NCBI RefSeq assembly: GCF_003473485.1
Contig: NC_053043.1
Coordinates: 1,684,001-1,748,000 of the forward strand
Reading direction: 5' to 3'
DNA length: 64,000 bases
Source of the DNA: Medicago truncatula
Lineage: Eukaryota > Streptophyta > Magnoliopsida > Fabales > Fabaceae
Numbering within the stretch: position 1 is the first letter of the stretch; each line of letters opens with the position of its first letter. Under the pieces are notes generated by a model, which saw only the letters and a list, made by a program, of their open reading frames with translations, searched no databases and was not told the DNA's origin. Shown here in pieces: positions 21,901-32,193 of this stretch. Position numbers and translations under genes: made by a program.

Positions 21901-24900
21901 AAAAATGAGTTTTTTTTATTTTTTTTAACACAAACCTGCTTGAAACTGTTAATTTTTGGCCTTATAAGCATTTTCTTACACAAACCTGCATGATATGCAT
22001 GCTCATCAATAAGGGTATTGATGAAATGTACTTAGTAAATAGTTGATATGCATGCAGAATAATCTACAAACTTGTTAACCTATAAACGTTATATTAGATT
22101 GTTAGAGAATATTTGTCGAATCACTACAAGAAACATTACCTTTTGCCAGGGATTTTGACAGGGTTTTAAAACCCCTGGTAAATATACCACGGAAAATGCC
22201 AAGGACAACCCCTGGGAAAAAGACGTAGGACCCTATGAAGAAAACCAGGGCCAAACTCGTCGTTTTATGTAGACAATCCCTGGTTTTTTTTTGGCGCCAC
22301 TTTTGAATTCAAAGTGGGAGACAAGAATGCAGACTGTCAGCCCATTGCAGGCCATAACCCAGGGCTTCTGCGACGGACAGCCCGTCGGACTGACATGAAT
22401 CTCTGCAAAATGCAGATGAGTTGACCGGTGCCTGCAAAAAGCTGATAAAGCTGACGTGTGAGGGATTTAGGCCGTGGTTTTTTGCATGAAATCCCTGGCT
22501 TTTTCTCTGAGAAATATGACCGTTCTGAGCTACCTATGCCTAACCTATGATTGCAAAATGAGAGGGGGGATTCCGTCGTAGTACCCCTGGCTTTTCTCTC
22601 TCCCTATATAAGCATGCATCGGTGCTCTCATATGCAGTTAACACTTAGAAAAAAAAATTCAACTCATTATATTATATAAACTACTCTTCTCCAGCAGCAC
22701 TAAACCTCTTAAATTTGTTAATACTCTTTTAACTTATATTTTCATGTTTTAATTTTTTGTTACTACTCCACTAATATTTTTAATTTCATTTGTATCAGTG
22801 TCAAAGTTATACCACCTCTTGTGTAGATCCTTGCTAAGCAGCTTGTTCTCTAGATCTGTTATTTGTTAAGTCTCAACAAGTTATTAGTTTCTCTACTTCA
22901 AGATATTGTTGTTGTTATACATGCTGATTGTTGTATATGTTTTTTTCGAATTTGTTATTGTTTTTAAATATATGGTACTGTTTATTTTTTATGTATATGA
23001 TGTTATAATTATTTGCATGGTAGATCTGTTTTTTTTTTTTCCTGCAAATCTGTTACGGATTTTAGGTAATAAAATATTTTTATGGTAGTGAAAAATACTG
23101 CAATTAGAGAAAAAATATATATTATTAATTCTGTTATTTTAATTTATGATTTCGAATTTTAAATGCATGTATTTACATATAATATGTATATGTTATTGTT
23201 TTTTGGAAATATGTTGTTAAATGAAATTATTTGTAGAAAATATATATGTTTTGATGGTTAGTAATAAATATGTATGATGATTTTGTTTGGAAGATATACA
23301 TGTTCAATATCTTATTTCTAGGTAGATTTGTTTATTATATGCATATTAATTTATAGTTATAGTAGAATGTAAAAGAAAAAAAATTGTCAACACTAAGCTT
23401 TATAGTAGTCTATGTGTGATATTGCTTTATTTATATGCATTTAATTGTGTTTTAAAAATAATTTTATATTTTTTTAAAATATATTTTATTAATTAAAATG
23501 ATTTTTGAACCATTTAATTGTATTTGAAAAACAACTTTTAAAAAAAATCGAATTTTTAATTTATTTAAATTCATTTTATTAATTAAAACTATTGTAAAAT
23601 TATTAATTAATTAATAAAAAATTCGGTTTTAAAAAGAATACATTTTTATTTTAAAAAATAATATACATTTTGCCAGGGGTTAAACCCCTCGCAAGTCCCT
23701 GGTTTTTTCCCTGACCTGATATGACCTTCCATCAGTCAGTCAGAAGTGTGAAGCGCGACAGTGTGTCGGAAGAGAGCAGACTGCATAGCAACAAAAAGTG
23801 AGGGATTTTGCCAGGGGTTATGACAAGAATAAAGCCACGCCATATACCAGGTATTGAGCCCCTCGTTTTTCTCCCAGGGGTGTAACCCTTGGCAAAATGT
23901 TTGCGACGAGCGCTTTTGCCATTGCTTCCGCCCCTGGGAAATTCCCTCACAAACGTCCCTTTTCCCAGGGATTCTGACCTTTTGACAAGGGTTTTGCCCC
24001 TGGCAAAATGCAATGTTTCTTGTAGTGAATTAAAAATTATAGCTTTGTTTAATCTTTTAATACGTTTTAACAACATGTAGATATTTCAAATTTAAATAAA
24101 TTACTTACTACTTCATATGCTAAGACATGCATTTTTTTCCTTTATCTATTCAGTTATGTCCTCACGGATAATCATCCTCTCCTAACTGAGGTAGGTATCA
24201 AAATAATCACGAAGTAAATTGTTATACACACATGAAAGTTATATATATATATATATATATACATTCATATTTCTCGTTTTTTTTTTACAGTATCCTCCAC
24301 GAGAACATGATGATCCTTCCCCTTATCTTCTGGTTATATGGCTACCAGGTACTCCCTCCGTCCCTTCATACACACAAATTTTGTTTATAAAAGATTAGGG
24401 ACAAAGAGATTATATAGTACATATTGTAGGGGTATTACCTAAAAGAAAGTTGTTCTTTGTTGGAAGAACGTATTAAACAAAAATAGCTATGTTTTGTGTA
24501 TTCTTAAAAAGATGAATTAGAAAGCTCGGACGAATCAAGCAAGACTGACTTGCATGAGGAAGAAAGTAGTCAGACTAAAACAGTTCTTGGAACACTTCTG
24601 GTAAGTTAAAGTATAACACTACTAGTTTTGAACACAATATTTTCAAGAGGGCTAATAGATTCAACATTTTATGAAACAGATACCATGCCGAACTGCAATG
24701 AAAGCGTGTTTCCCATTGAATGGAACATACTTTCAAGTTAATGAGGTGAATAAATAAAACTATTTTTGCATGTTTGTCTCATAAAGTACATGATGTATTG
24801 AAAGATACTTTCCGTATTATCTTTATTATTATTATTATTATTATTATTTATTTTTTTAGGTTTTTGCTGATTATGCTTCAATGATTCAACCAATTAATGT

Positions 24901-27900
24901 TCCTCGACAATGGATATGGAGTCTAGAGAAACGAATAACATATTTTGGTACTGGAACATCAACAATAACGAGAGGTAAATGAACATGATACACTTTGGAG
25001 TACATAAGAAAATTAATGAAGGAAAAAAAACTTACATGTACTTCTTAGGTGTTTTTTTTATAATTCTTAACTAATTTTTTTTTTTTTTTTGTTAGAACAA
25101 ACTTTGAGAAAAATATAGTTTTGAGGACATCATAATTAATTTAGTTAAGAACTATATAAAAAACACTTAAGAAAATGCACCTTAGTTTTATCCATTAATG
25201 AACTTTGTTATTTTTTATAAACTGTTTTTTTTTTTCTTTTTCAAGTGATTCCTTTTTGTTAGACCAACAACAAAATAATCCTAATGTTAAGGATAGTGAT
25301 CTGTCATACATATCTCTTGTTATTATTTCAAATTTGAATTGCACAGCTGTTTGTAGATAAAGCTGTTACCATAAAATAAGCTAGGTAGTTATCTCTTAAT
25401 GCCAAGGCATATCGTTGTACTTAAATACATGTATCAGCAATACATAATTAAAAACAATTGCCATTCAAACTCTTATATGGTATCAGATTTTCTTGAAGCT
25501 TAACAGCACTACACGATCCTATTTTCAACATGGCCACCAACCCTTCCAACACCAAATCATCTCTTATTCTAAATGCCTCAATCACGTTCAAACTGTCTCG
25601 CAAAAATTTCCGTGCTTGGAAACGTCAAGTCACTACCCTGCTTGCTGGTATCGAAGTTATGGGTCACATAGACGGAACCACACCAATTCAAACAGAAACT
25701 ATTATCAACAACGGTGTCTCTGCTCCCAATCCTGATTACACAAAGTGGTTCACTCTTGATCAGCTAATCATCAATCTTCTTCTCTCCTCCATGACAGAGG
25801 CTGACAGCATCTCCTTTGCTTCCTATGAAACTGCTCGAACCTTATGGGTTGCTATTGAATCTCAGTTCAATAACACATCTCGCTCTCATGTCATGTCAGT
25901 TACAAATCAAATTCAGCGCTGCACAAAGGGTGATAAGTCCATAACTGATTACTTATTTTCAGTTAAAAGTCTTGCTGACGAACTTGCAGTTATTGATAAG
26001 TCTCTTTCTGATGATGATATTACCCTATTTGTTCTCAATGGACTTGGTGCCGAATATAATGATATTGCTGCCTCCATTCGCACACGCCAACACCCTTTTA
26101 CCTTTGAGGAGCTTCATAGCCATCTTCTCGCACATGATGACTACCTGCGTCGAGAAGCTGTTCAGGTTGACATTCAAGTACCTACAGCGAATTTCGCTCA
26201 TCACACCTCTCCAAATCAACGCAGCTCAAAGGATGATGGTATCCTTCCAATTCCATCCACAGGACGTGGTAACAATTTCTCTAAACAATCCCAGCACCAT
26301 GGATCCAATACTCGTGGGTCTAACTATCGTGGTAGAGGTCGAGGTTTCAACTCACGTGGAAATAGACCTCCACCAAGATGTCAACTCTGCTCTTTGCTTG
26401 GCCATATTGCTAAGTATTGTCCTCAGCTGCTACAACGCAACAATCAACCAGTGGCAAATTTCGCTTCTGCTTCACATTCGGCTGCTCCTAACTGGGTGTT
26501 CGACACAGGAGCCAGTCATCATATAACATCAAATCTGAACAATATGCAGCTGCACTCCGAATATGACGGTCCAGAAGAAGTTCAGATTGGTGATGGTACA
26601 GGTTTGAAAATTTCACATGTTGGCTCTATTACCCTCCCTACCCCCAATACTACTTTCAAATTAAATAATGTGCTTTGTGTCCCAAATGCTAAACATAATC
26701 TCATATATGTTAAGAAATTCTGCAAGTCTAACAATACATATCTTGAATTTCACCCTACCTTTTTCTGTGTAAAGGATCAGGTCACGGGGGCGACGTTGAT
26801 GCGCGGTTCAAGTAACAGTGATCTCTACACCTTTCATCCTAAGTCTCAATATCAACCCACTGCTCTTGCTTCCACCTGCTCCGCCTCCCCTTCTTTATGG
26901 CATGCTCGTTTCGGTCATCCCTCTTTCAGAGTTCTTGCACAAATGATGTCTACTTGTGGCAATTTTAGGAATTTAGAAAATAAAAAATTTCATTGTAATT
27001 CTTGCCATATTAATAAAAGTCATAAGCTTCCTTTTTCTGTTTCTTCTATCAAAACCACAGCTCCTCTTGAACTGTTATTTTCTGATGTTTGGGGACCCTC
27101 TCCTATCACTTCAGTTCATGGTTACAAATATTATCTTGTGTTTGTTGATCATTTTACTCGATATTCTTGGATTTATCCGTTAAAAAGTAAAACTGATGTT
27201 GTTACTATATTTCCAAATTTTCATTCAAAAGTTGAAACTATGTTTTCATACAAAGTTAAATCCCTCTACACCGATGGTGGCACTGAATACATAAAACTCA
27301 AGCCATATCTTAACTCTCATGGTATATCTCACTATATCAGCCCACCGTACACTCCCGAACATATTGGTATTGCAGAACGCAAACATCGTCATATAGTAGA
27401 AACATCGCTCACCCTCATGTCTCACTCTCATGTTCCACAAAAATTCTGGTGTTATGCCTTCCAAATGGCGGTGTATTTAATAAATCGCATGCCAACAACA
27501 CATCTTAAAAACAAATGTCCTCATGAAATTCTGTTTGGTTCCACTCCTAATTATCTTAATCTTCGAGTCTTTGGATGTCTGTGCTACCCATGGCTTCGAC
27601 CATACTCTCAAAATAAGTTATCCAATCGAAGCATGCCATGTGTTTTCTTTGGCTACTCTACACAACATCATGCCTACCAATGTTATCACCCACCCACTCA
27701 AAAGTTGTATCTCTCAAGACACGTCACCTTTCATGAGTCACTCTTTCCATTTTTATTGAATCTTTATGCCTCGTCCACGTCTTCTATTTTAAATTCAAAC
27801 TCAAACACTAGCAAACACTTTCCTTCTCATCATCCTCTTATTATTCAACACCTTAACCATCCTATTATTCCTCCACCTTCTCCTCAAAATTCAAACTCAT

Positions 27901-30792
27901 CACTTATCCCTACACCTCTTATCTCCCCCACTACACGTACTCCAACTTTATCTCCTCAAATTTCTCAAGTTCCCACTAACTCTTCCACGAGATCACTTAC
28001 TGGAACTGCATCATCAACACCGCACCCGTCTCCGGAATCTTCTCGCATAGTTACAAGGTCCGTGAACCAAATACACAAGCCTAATCCAAAATATCTCCTT
28101 ACTACAAAGCATCCAATAGCCTCCTCAATAGAACCAACATGTGTTTCTCAAGCCCTCAAATCTAGTGAATGGCGCAATGCAATGAGTGCAGAATTTGATG
28201 CTTTAATCCAACAAGGCACATGGGAGTTGGTACCTCAACCTCAAGCTACAAATCTTATAGGGTGCAAATGGGTTTACAGAATCAAAAGAAAACCCAATGG
28301 TGATATTGACAGGTACAAGGCTAGACTCGTGGCCAAAGGCTTTCATCAAAGACCAGGACTAGATTACACACAAACATTCAGCCCTGTTGTCAAGCCAACA
28401 ACGATAAGACTAGTTCTTTCTTTAGCACTGCAACATAATTGGCCACTCCGTCAACTAGATGTCAATAATGCATTTCTCCATGGCTTCTTGAGTGAAGAGG
28501 TTTATATGCAACAACCTCCTGGCTTCATTCACCCAGAAAAACAACATCATGTTTGCCGCCTAAGAAAATCAATCTATGGTCTCAAGCAAGCACCACGAGC
28601 TTGGTTTCAAACCTTACAAAAATTCTTATGTGACTATGGATTTGTAAATTCCAAATCTGACTCTTCCTTGTTTATTTTCAGAACTGCAGGCACTATTCTA
28701 TACACACTAGTATATGTAGATGATATTATCATCACGGGTAATTCCTCCATCAAAGTCAATGAATGTATAGCAGCTCTTGCACACACTTTCTCAATTAAAG
28801 ATTTGGGCAACTTACATTACTTTCTGGGTGTTGAGGTTATTCCAAGTACTGCTGGATTGTTTCTTAGCCAACACAAATACATTGGAGACCTTCTTGAAAG
28901 AACCAAAATGCAAGACGCCAAACCTGTCCTCACTCCAATGTCTACTAGTGCACTGATGTGTAAGGATGATGGTTCTACGAGCACTGACACCACCTTCTAC
29001 AGAAGCACCATAGGCAGCCTTCAATATTTGTCTCTAACTCGGCCTGACATTGCTTTCACCGTCAACAAGCTTGCTCAATTCATGCAGAGGCCCACAGCGA
29101 CACATCTTACAGCATTGAAAAGACTTCTTCGATACCTTAAAGGTACCATATTTCATGGCTTACTGCTGCAAAAACCCATGTACTCTTCTCTCACTGCATA
29201 TAGCGATGCTGATTGGGCTGGAAACAAAGATGATTTCACTTCAACCTCTGCTCATCTTGTATACTATGGGTCTAATTTAATATCATGGAAATCTTCTAAG
29301 CAACGGGCTGTTGCTCGATCATCAACCGAGGCTGAATATAGAGCTCTTGCGAATTCTGCAGCAGAAGTTACTTGGATTCATTCTCTACTGACTGAGTTAG
29401 GCGTCCCTATTTCACAATCTCCTCTACTTCTCTGTGATAATCTCAGTGCAACCTACCTTACCCATAATCCAGTTTACCACAGTCGAATGAAGCACATCTC
29501 AATAGATATCCACTTTGTTCGAGACTTGGTACAGCAAGGAAAACTGAAAGTTCAACATGTTTGTACAGTTGATCAGCTGGCCGATTGTCTCACCAAACCG
29601 CTTTCGAAGTCTCGTCATCAACTGTTACGGAACAAGATTGGAGTTACCGACGGAACACCAATCTTGCGGGGGCGTGTTAGACCAACAACAAAATAATCCT
29701 AATGTTAAGGATAGTGATCTGTCATACATATCTCTTGTTATTATTTCAAATTTGAATTGCACAGCTGTTTGTAGATAAAGCTGTTACCATAAAATAAGCT
29801 AGGTAGTTATCTCTTAATGCCAAGGCATATCGTTGTACTTAAATACATGTATCAGCAATACATAATTAAAAACAATTGCCATTCAAACTCTTATACTTTT
29901 ACTGTTTGATATTATTTTGTTTTATTTTTCTCTATGCATTAAATAGTTAGAAGTACTTTTGACAAAACAAGAATCATTGTCACTTTGAACTTTAAAAATC
30001 AATAATAATAATAGATAAGTAATAATAAAAGAGATCTTGTTAACAAGTAGATGTAGGACAGTCAAATGAGTTAGGGTCAAAAAAATTCGATTGTATTTTG
30101 ACTAACTTTTTGAGACCCGACTGACCAAATATATAGACTAATGGACCGAGCCATTAGTCCGATTCATTATTTACAGTTCTACTTTTCTATTGAAATATAT
30201 AATTTTGTATTAGAATTTGACAAATGCTAAATTGTGCCCTCAATGAGACATGTTAAGATACTCATTATAGAAATACATATATCAACCTGTTAAAAGTTGT
30301 CATATTGTGTTTTCCAATCCAAAATTGCTCTTTTTAGGTTGCTTAACATGTGCCCTAAGGGCACAAGTTAACACACCCTTAAAATTTAAAAGTAACATTT
30401 TCTTAACTTTTAAAATAGACGACTCTTGAGCACTTTCCTAAAAAAAAAAAAATCTAAAAAACCAATATTAAAAAGAAACGGCGAGAATTGTTGGACTTTA
30501 TCAGCGTAAATAGTAATAACTATTCTATGAAATACCAATGCAGGTTTGTCAATGGAAGAAATTAGAGACTTCTTTTGCAAAGGTAAGAAAACAATATATA
30601 TCAATTGACTATAATGTATAAATTTTATTTGATGGTAAGATCACAATATGTAATGTTATTTAATGTTTTATAGGGTTCATTTGTGTGAGAGCAATTGATA
30701 CAATAACAGGAGCTCCAAGACCAATATTATCTATATTGCATCGCAACACAACTAACAGAGCTGTGAGGGAAACAAAGTGTGACGCCAAATGA
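9991..30792 (+). CDS. DEMETER/ROS1-like 5-methylcytosine DNA glycosylase (frame broken near 20.5 kb)
   Basis: Exons by splice site and phase: 9991-10090 (or start at ATG 11382), 11356-11445, 11947-12837, 13603-13693, 13777-14221, 14300-14379, 14454-14538, 14638-14729, 14825-14893, 14976-15012, 15090-15172, 20204-20699, 24154-24190, 24291-24348, 24512-24600, 24680-24745, 24860-24974, 30544-30582, 30674-30792. The order matches the family: a basic N-terminal part, GDRRFLPWKGS and LTQNVSDHLS, the helix-hairpin-helix GLGLKSVEC with the conserved Lys, VDVNVGRIVVRLGW with the catalytic Asp, a 4Fe-4S motif C-x6-C-x2-C-x5-C (from CTKRNPNC), then IPCRTAMKACFPLNGTYFQ and an RRM-like end (FICVRAIDTITGAPRP). 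The enzyme would excise 5-methylcytosine in the nucleus. Oddities: a short N terminus, a duplicated 5' exon, loss of the cysteines before IPCRTAM, and a 55-bp insertion that stops translation at 20528. Either a truncated protein of roughly 750-800 aa is made or the gene is a recent pseudogene. Confidence 0.9.
10954..11006. mobile_element. micro-retroinsertion, 13-bp TSD
   Basis: GATACTTTATGTA at 10954-10966 and 10994-11006 flanks 27 bp that consist of TTTGTC, A20 and one G. It is in the first intron of the glycosylase gene. Confidence 0.85.
13186..13352. mobile_element. MITE with GTTAACTTGTGCCCT-type ends
   Basis: AATGCTAACTTGTGGTCCTAA at the left pairs with TTAAGGCACAAGTTAGCA at the right. 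A related element lies at 30223-30378. It lies in a glycosylase intron. Confidence 0.6.
16394..16438. mobile_element. micro-retroinsertion, 13-bp TSD
   Basis: GATAATATTATCA at 16394-16406 and 16426-16438 encloses TCTACC followed by A13. Confidence 0.8.
16672..19309 (-). mobile_element. non-autonomous Helitron
   Basis: Read on the minus strand, the element starts with TCTACTTACTATCTATTAAAA and ends with a GC-rich hairpin AACCCGTGC-GAA-GCACGGGTT, nine bases, then CTAG. The flanks are A on the 5' side and T on the 3' side, with no duplication, which is the Helitron insertion rule. The length is about 2.6 kb. No Rep/helicase coding is visible, so it depends on another copy. A SINE and a 24-bp tandem duplication (about 18704-18750) are nested inside. 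The 3' end is well supported. The 5' end is defined only by the TC start and family resemblance. Confidence 0.65.
17916..18035 (-). mobile_element. tRNA-derived SINE head with poly(A), nested in the Helitron
   Basis: On the minus strand the 90-bp insert reads CCTTGTGAGCTTAACTCAATTG (A-box-like) and then GGGTTCGAACCCCGGATACC (B box), ending in an A-rich tail. Degenerate direct repeats CAAACTGTGAATTTT and CAAAACTTTGAATTT flank it, as expected of an aged TSD. Confidence 0.75.
20472..20536 (+). repeat. 10-bp direct repeats bounding a 55-bp frameshifting insertion in a glycosylase exon
   Basis: AACCTCAGTA occurs at 20472-20481 and 20527-20536. The copies are 55 bp apart, which is 1 mod 3. Removing one repeat unit joins TLNLS to SQESSCFSK and restores the frame into NASRLKTERLV. 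The inserted part resembles sequence just downstream (GGTAATTCTTTTAACGAGCT against GATAATTCTTTCCAAGAGTT), so a local patch duplication is likely. Confidence 0.75.
20990..21373. mobile_element. foldback MITE, arms of about 110 bp
   Basis: TGATGTGTTTAGCCCTTGCA at the left is the exact inverse of TGCAAGGGCTAAACACATCA at the right. The match continues through the CCTGGCATTTTAACCCTGCA segment. It is in a glycosylase intron. Confidence 0.85.
21374..21699. mobile_element. foldback MITE of the GGTCCCT type
   Basis: AATATGATTTTGGTCCCTAC with TCTCGTTTTGGTTTTTGTCC inverts to the right end (CCAAAACGAGACATATTTGA then GGGACGAAAATCATATTTTAACC). The class is very common in legume genomes and Mutator-like. 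It abuts the previous element directly. Confidence 0.75.
22122..24027. mobile_element. non-autonomous CACTA (En/Spm) element
   Basis: The ends are CACTACAAGAAACATTACC and its inverse ...GCAATGTTTCTTGTAGTG, with a 3-bp duplication AAT at 22119-22121 and 24028-24030. Many subterminal CCAGGG / CCCTGG motifs in both orientations are typical of CACTA transposase binding regions. The 1906-bp body has no transposase ORF. A TATA-like CCTATATAAGC occurs near 22602 and may be a relic promoter. It lies inside a glycosylase intron. Confidence 0.92.
24349..24511. other. short intron made mostly of a one-ended Stowaway-like remnant
   Basis: Immediately after the GT donor the sequence reads ACTCCCTCCGTCCC, the canonical Stowaway end. 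The opposite end is not recognisable. Confidence 0.45.
25257..29895 (+). mobile_element. complete Ty1/Copia retrotransposon in a glycosylase intron
   Basis: The 221-bp LTRs (25257-25477 and 29675-29895) begin TGTTAGACC and end CTCTTATA. I see no difference between them by eye. The 5-bp TSD is CTTTT (25252-25256 and 29896-29900). TGGTATCAGA directly after the left LTR is the tRNA-Met-type primer site. A purine-rich tract (GCGGGGGCG) precedes the right LTR. It lies in the same orientation as the host gene, between the exons ending at 24974 and starting at 30544. Identical LTRs and one long open frame mean a recent insertion that may still be mobile. Confidence 0.96.
25530..29696 (+). CDS. Copia Gag-Pol polyprotein
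   Basis: A single 1388-codon frame, normal for Copia. Domains in order: Gag (UBN2-type, about residues 20-200); a CCHC zinc knuckle CQLCSLLGHIAKYC near 285; aspartic protease VFDTGASHHIT near 325; GAG-pre-integrase with the HHCC zinc site near 460-510; integrase core with SDVWGP, TDGG and GIAERKHRH; reverse transcriptase beginning with WKW-like CKWVYRIKRKPNG and carrying YVDDII; and RNase H with DADWAG and SSTEAEYRAL. It supplies all activities for reverse transcription and integration. The stop codon lies inside the right LTR. The integrase has PEHIGIAE where most Copia elements have an Asn before GIAE. Whether that harms activity is unknown. Confidence 0.96.
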   Translation: MATNPSNTKSSLILNASITFKLSRKNFRAWKRQVTTLLAGIEVMGHIDGTTPIQTETIINNGVSAPNPDYTKWFTLDQLIINLLLSSMTEADSISFASYETARTLWVAIESQFNNTSRSHVMSVTNQIQRCTKGDKSITDYLFSVKSLADELAVIDKSLSDDDITLFVLNGLGAEYNDIAASIRTRQHPFTFEELHSHLLAHDDYLRREAVQVDIQVPTANFAHHTSPNQRSSKDDGILPIPSTGRGNNFSKQSQHHGSNTRGSNYRGRGRGFNSRGNRPPPRCQLCSLLGHIAKYCPQLLQRNNQPVANFASASHSAAPNWVFDTGASHHITSNLNNMQLHSEYDGPEEVQIGDGTGLKISHVGSITLPTPNTTFKLNNVLCVPNAKHNLIYVKKFCKSNNTYLEFHPTFFCVKDQVTGATLMRGSSNSDLYTFHPKSQYQPTALASTCSASPSLWHARFGHPSFRVLAQMMSTCGNFRNLENKKFHCNSCHINKSHKLPFSVSSIKTTAPLELLFSDVWGPSPITSVHGYKYYLVFVDHFTRYSWIYPLKSKTDVVTIFPNFHSKVETMFSYKVKSLYTDGGTEYIKLKPYLNSHGISHYISPPYTPEHIGIAERKHRHIVETSLTLMSHSHVPQKFWCYAFQMAVYLINRMPTTHLKNKCPHEILFGSTPNYLNLRVFGCLCYPWLRPYSQNKLSNRSMPCVFFGYSTQHHAYQCYHPPTQKLYLSRHVTFHESLFPFLLNLYASSTSSILNSNSNTSKHFPSHHPLIIQHLNHPIIPPPSPQNSNSSLIPTPLISPTTRTPTLSPQISQVPTNSSTRSLTGTASSTPHPSPESSRIVTRSVNQIHKPNPKYLLTTKHPIASSIEPTCVSQALKSSEWRNAMSAEFDALIQQGTWELVPQPQATNLIGCKWVYRIKRKPNGDIDRYKARLVAKGFHQRPGLDYTQTFSPVVKPTTIRLVLSLALQHNWPLRQLDVNNAFLHGFLSEEVYMQQPPGFIHPEKQHHVCRLRKSIYGLKQAPRAWFQTLQKFLCDYGFVNSKSDSSLFIFRTAGTILYTLVYVDDIIITGNSSIKVNECIAALAHTFSIKDLGNLHYFLGVEVIPSTAGLFLSQHKYIGDLLERTKMQDAKPVLTPMSTSALMCKDDGSTSTDTTFYRSTIGSLQYLSLTRPDIAFTVNKLAQFMQRPTATHLTALKRLLRYLKGTIFHGLLLQKPMYSSLTAYSDADWAGNKDDFTSTSAHLVYYGSNLISWKSSKQRAVARSSTEAEYRALANSAAEVTWIHSLLTELGVPISQSPLLLCDNLSATYLTHNPVYHSRMKHISIDIHFVRDLVQQGKLKVQHVCTVDQLADCLTKPLSKSRHQLLRNKIGVTDGTPILRGRVRPTTK
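30223..30378. mobile_element. MITE with GTTAACTTGTGCCCT-type ends
   Basis: AATGCTAAATTGTGCCCTC at the left pairs with AGGGCACAAGTTAACACACCC at the right. The same family occurs at 13186-13352. It is in the penultimate region of the glycosylase gene. Confidence 0.6.
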
Positions 30793-32193
30793 ATTTCAAG
30801 CAATTCATGCCGGTACTTAACATTAAGATTCTTCTACTCTAATTATTTTTTTTTTGATGCTTCATTCATTCATATATTCAACAAGTTTTTTTTTTTTTTT
30901 TTTTTGAATGTACAATTTTTTATTAAAATTGACGACCCTGTACAAGACCGCAGAATCGGAAAACAAACTAAACGGTGTCGTATCTAAGAGGAACATTTGT
31001 AAGAAAGAAGGTCATTATTTGCACACTTGGTTTTAGAGATGAACCAGCCCATAAGGGTAGAATTTGAGCATATGAATGATTGGACAAACATTGGATTCTT
31101 GAGCAGTCGAGATATTATATTGGCATAGAATTGTGAGAGTGAGACATGAATGAATTTTTCATCCGCAAGGATGATAAAAGTGAGGTTAGGCATTGTTGGG
31201 ATATCTCAATGTTCACCAAAAACAACGAATTGAAGTTCTTTTCCATATTGCTCTTGGAGAACAGTTGTGAATTGATGGTAAAAAGCTTTTTTGAAAGTGA
31301 GTCTAACCATGTTCGATTCTTAAAGAGTAGTTTTGCTACTAGCTAAAAGAAAAAGTAGCTCACATGCAAGAAGCAAGACAAAAATAGGTTTATAAGAATT
31401 AATCATATGACCTTTTACGTAACAAGGTAAATATACTTGTATGGAATTATTTTTGAGTTAAAGTTTCAATTCTTGGGTCATTTTTTAACTAAGGAAAAAA
31501 AAAGTTTGGTTCTGTTTGAGTTAGAGCTTCAATTCCCGAGTCATGTTTGAGTTTTTTTATTTTAAAAATCTAAATTGAGTTCTTGCCGTGGAAATGCTCC
31601 AAGTGTTCGAATGATATAGGCTCTTTGATTGTCATCAACAAGATGAAATAAGAGTTTTAAGACAACAATAGTTTATAGAGTTAACATGCCTGCTATATAA
31701 AACTTTGCTTTCAAGTACTTTGTAGAAAAATTATCTTAGGATTGTATAAAAGTTATCGGAGGACTTTACGAGACTTCGTAAGATTTAAGCCTGGCCTCTC
31801 AAAATTTGTAAAGTCTAAGCGTCATCATATACTTATATTTCAGGTTTAAATCTAATATTTGAAAAGCTTGATATGATCTACTAATATGTTTAAAAACCTA
31901 TATCATATGTACATCTTTACATAATAAGTAAAATTATATAAGTTTAAATATAATAGAACTAATCGATCAATAAAATTTAACTCACTTTTGATATATTTAA
32001 CATGATTTTATTTAGAGAATTTGACTGTATATAATACATATTTGAATTCTAGTTTAAAATAATAAATTTAAATATGAAAAAATTAATGTATGCTAATAAG
32101 CTTAAAGTACTAAAAATGTTAACAAATTTAAATATAAAATACCATATAATAATGTTATTGATAAATAATATTATTCATATTTACTAAAGTAAG
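30793..32193. other. intergenic stretch after the glycosylase gene
   Basis: A T19 tract near 30886-30904 may mark the poly(A) end of a minus-strand retroinsert. From 30920 to 31400 weakly coding-like but unassigned sequence is seen. The remainder is AT-rich with no gene. Confidence 0.4.

Noticed and set aside
27246-27464. Small ORFs on both strands inside the Copia body
   Set aside because: Shadows of the 1388-codon polyprotein frame.
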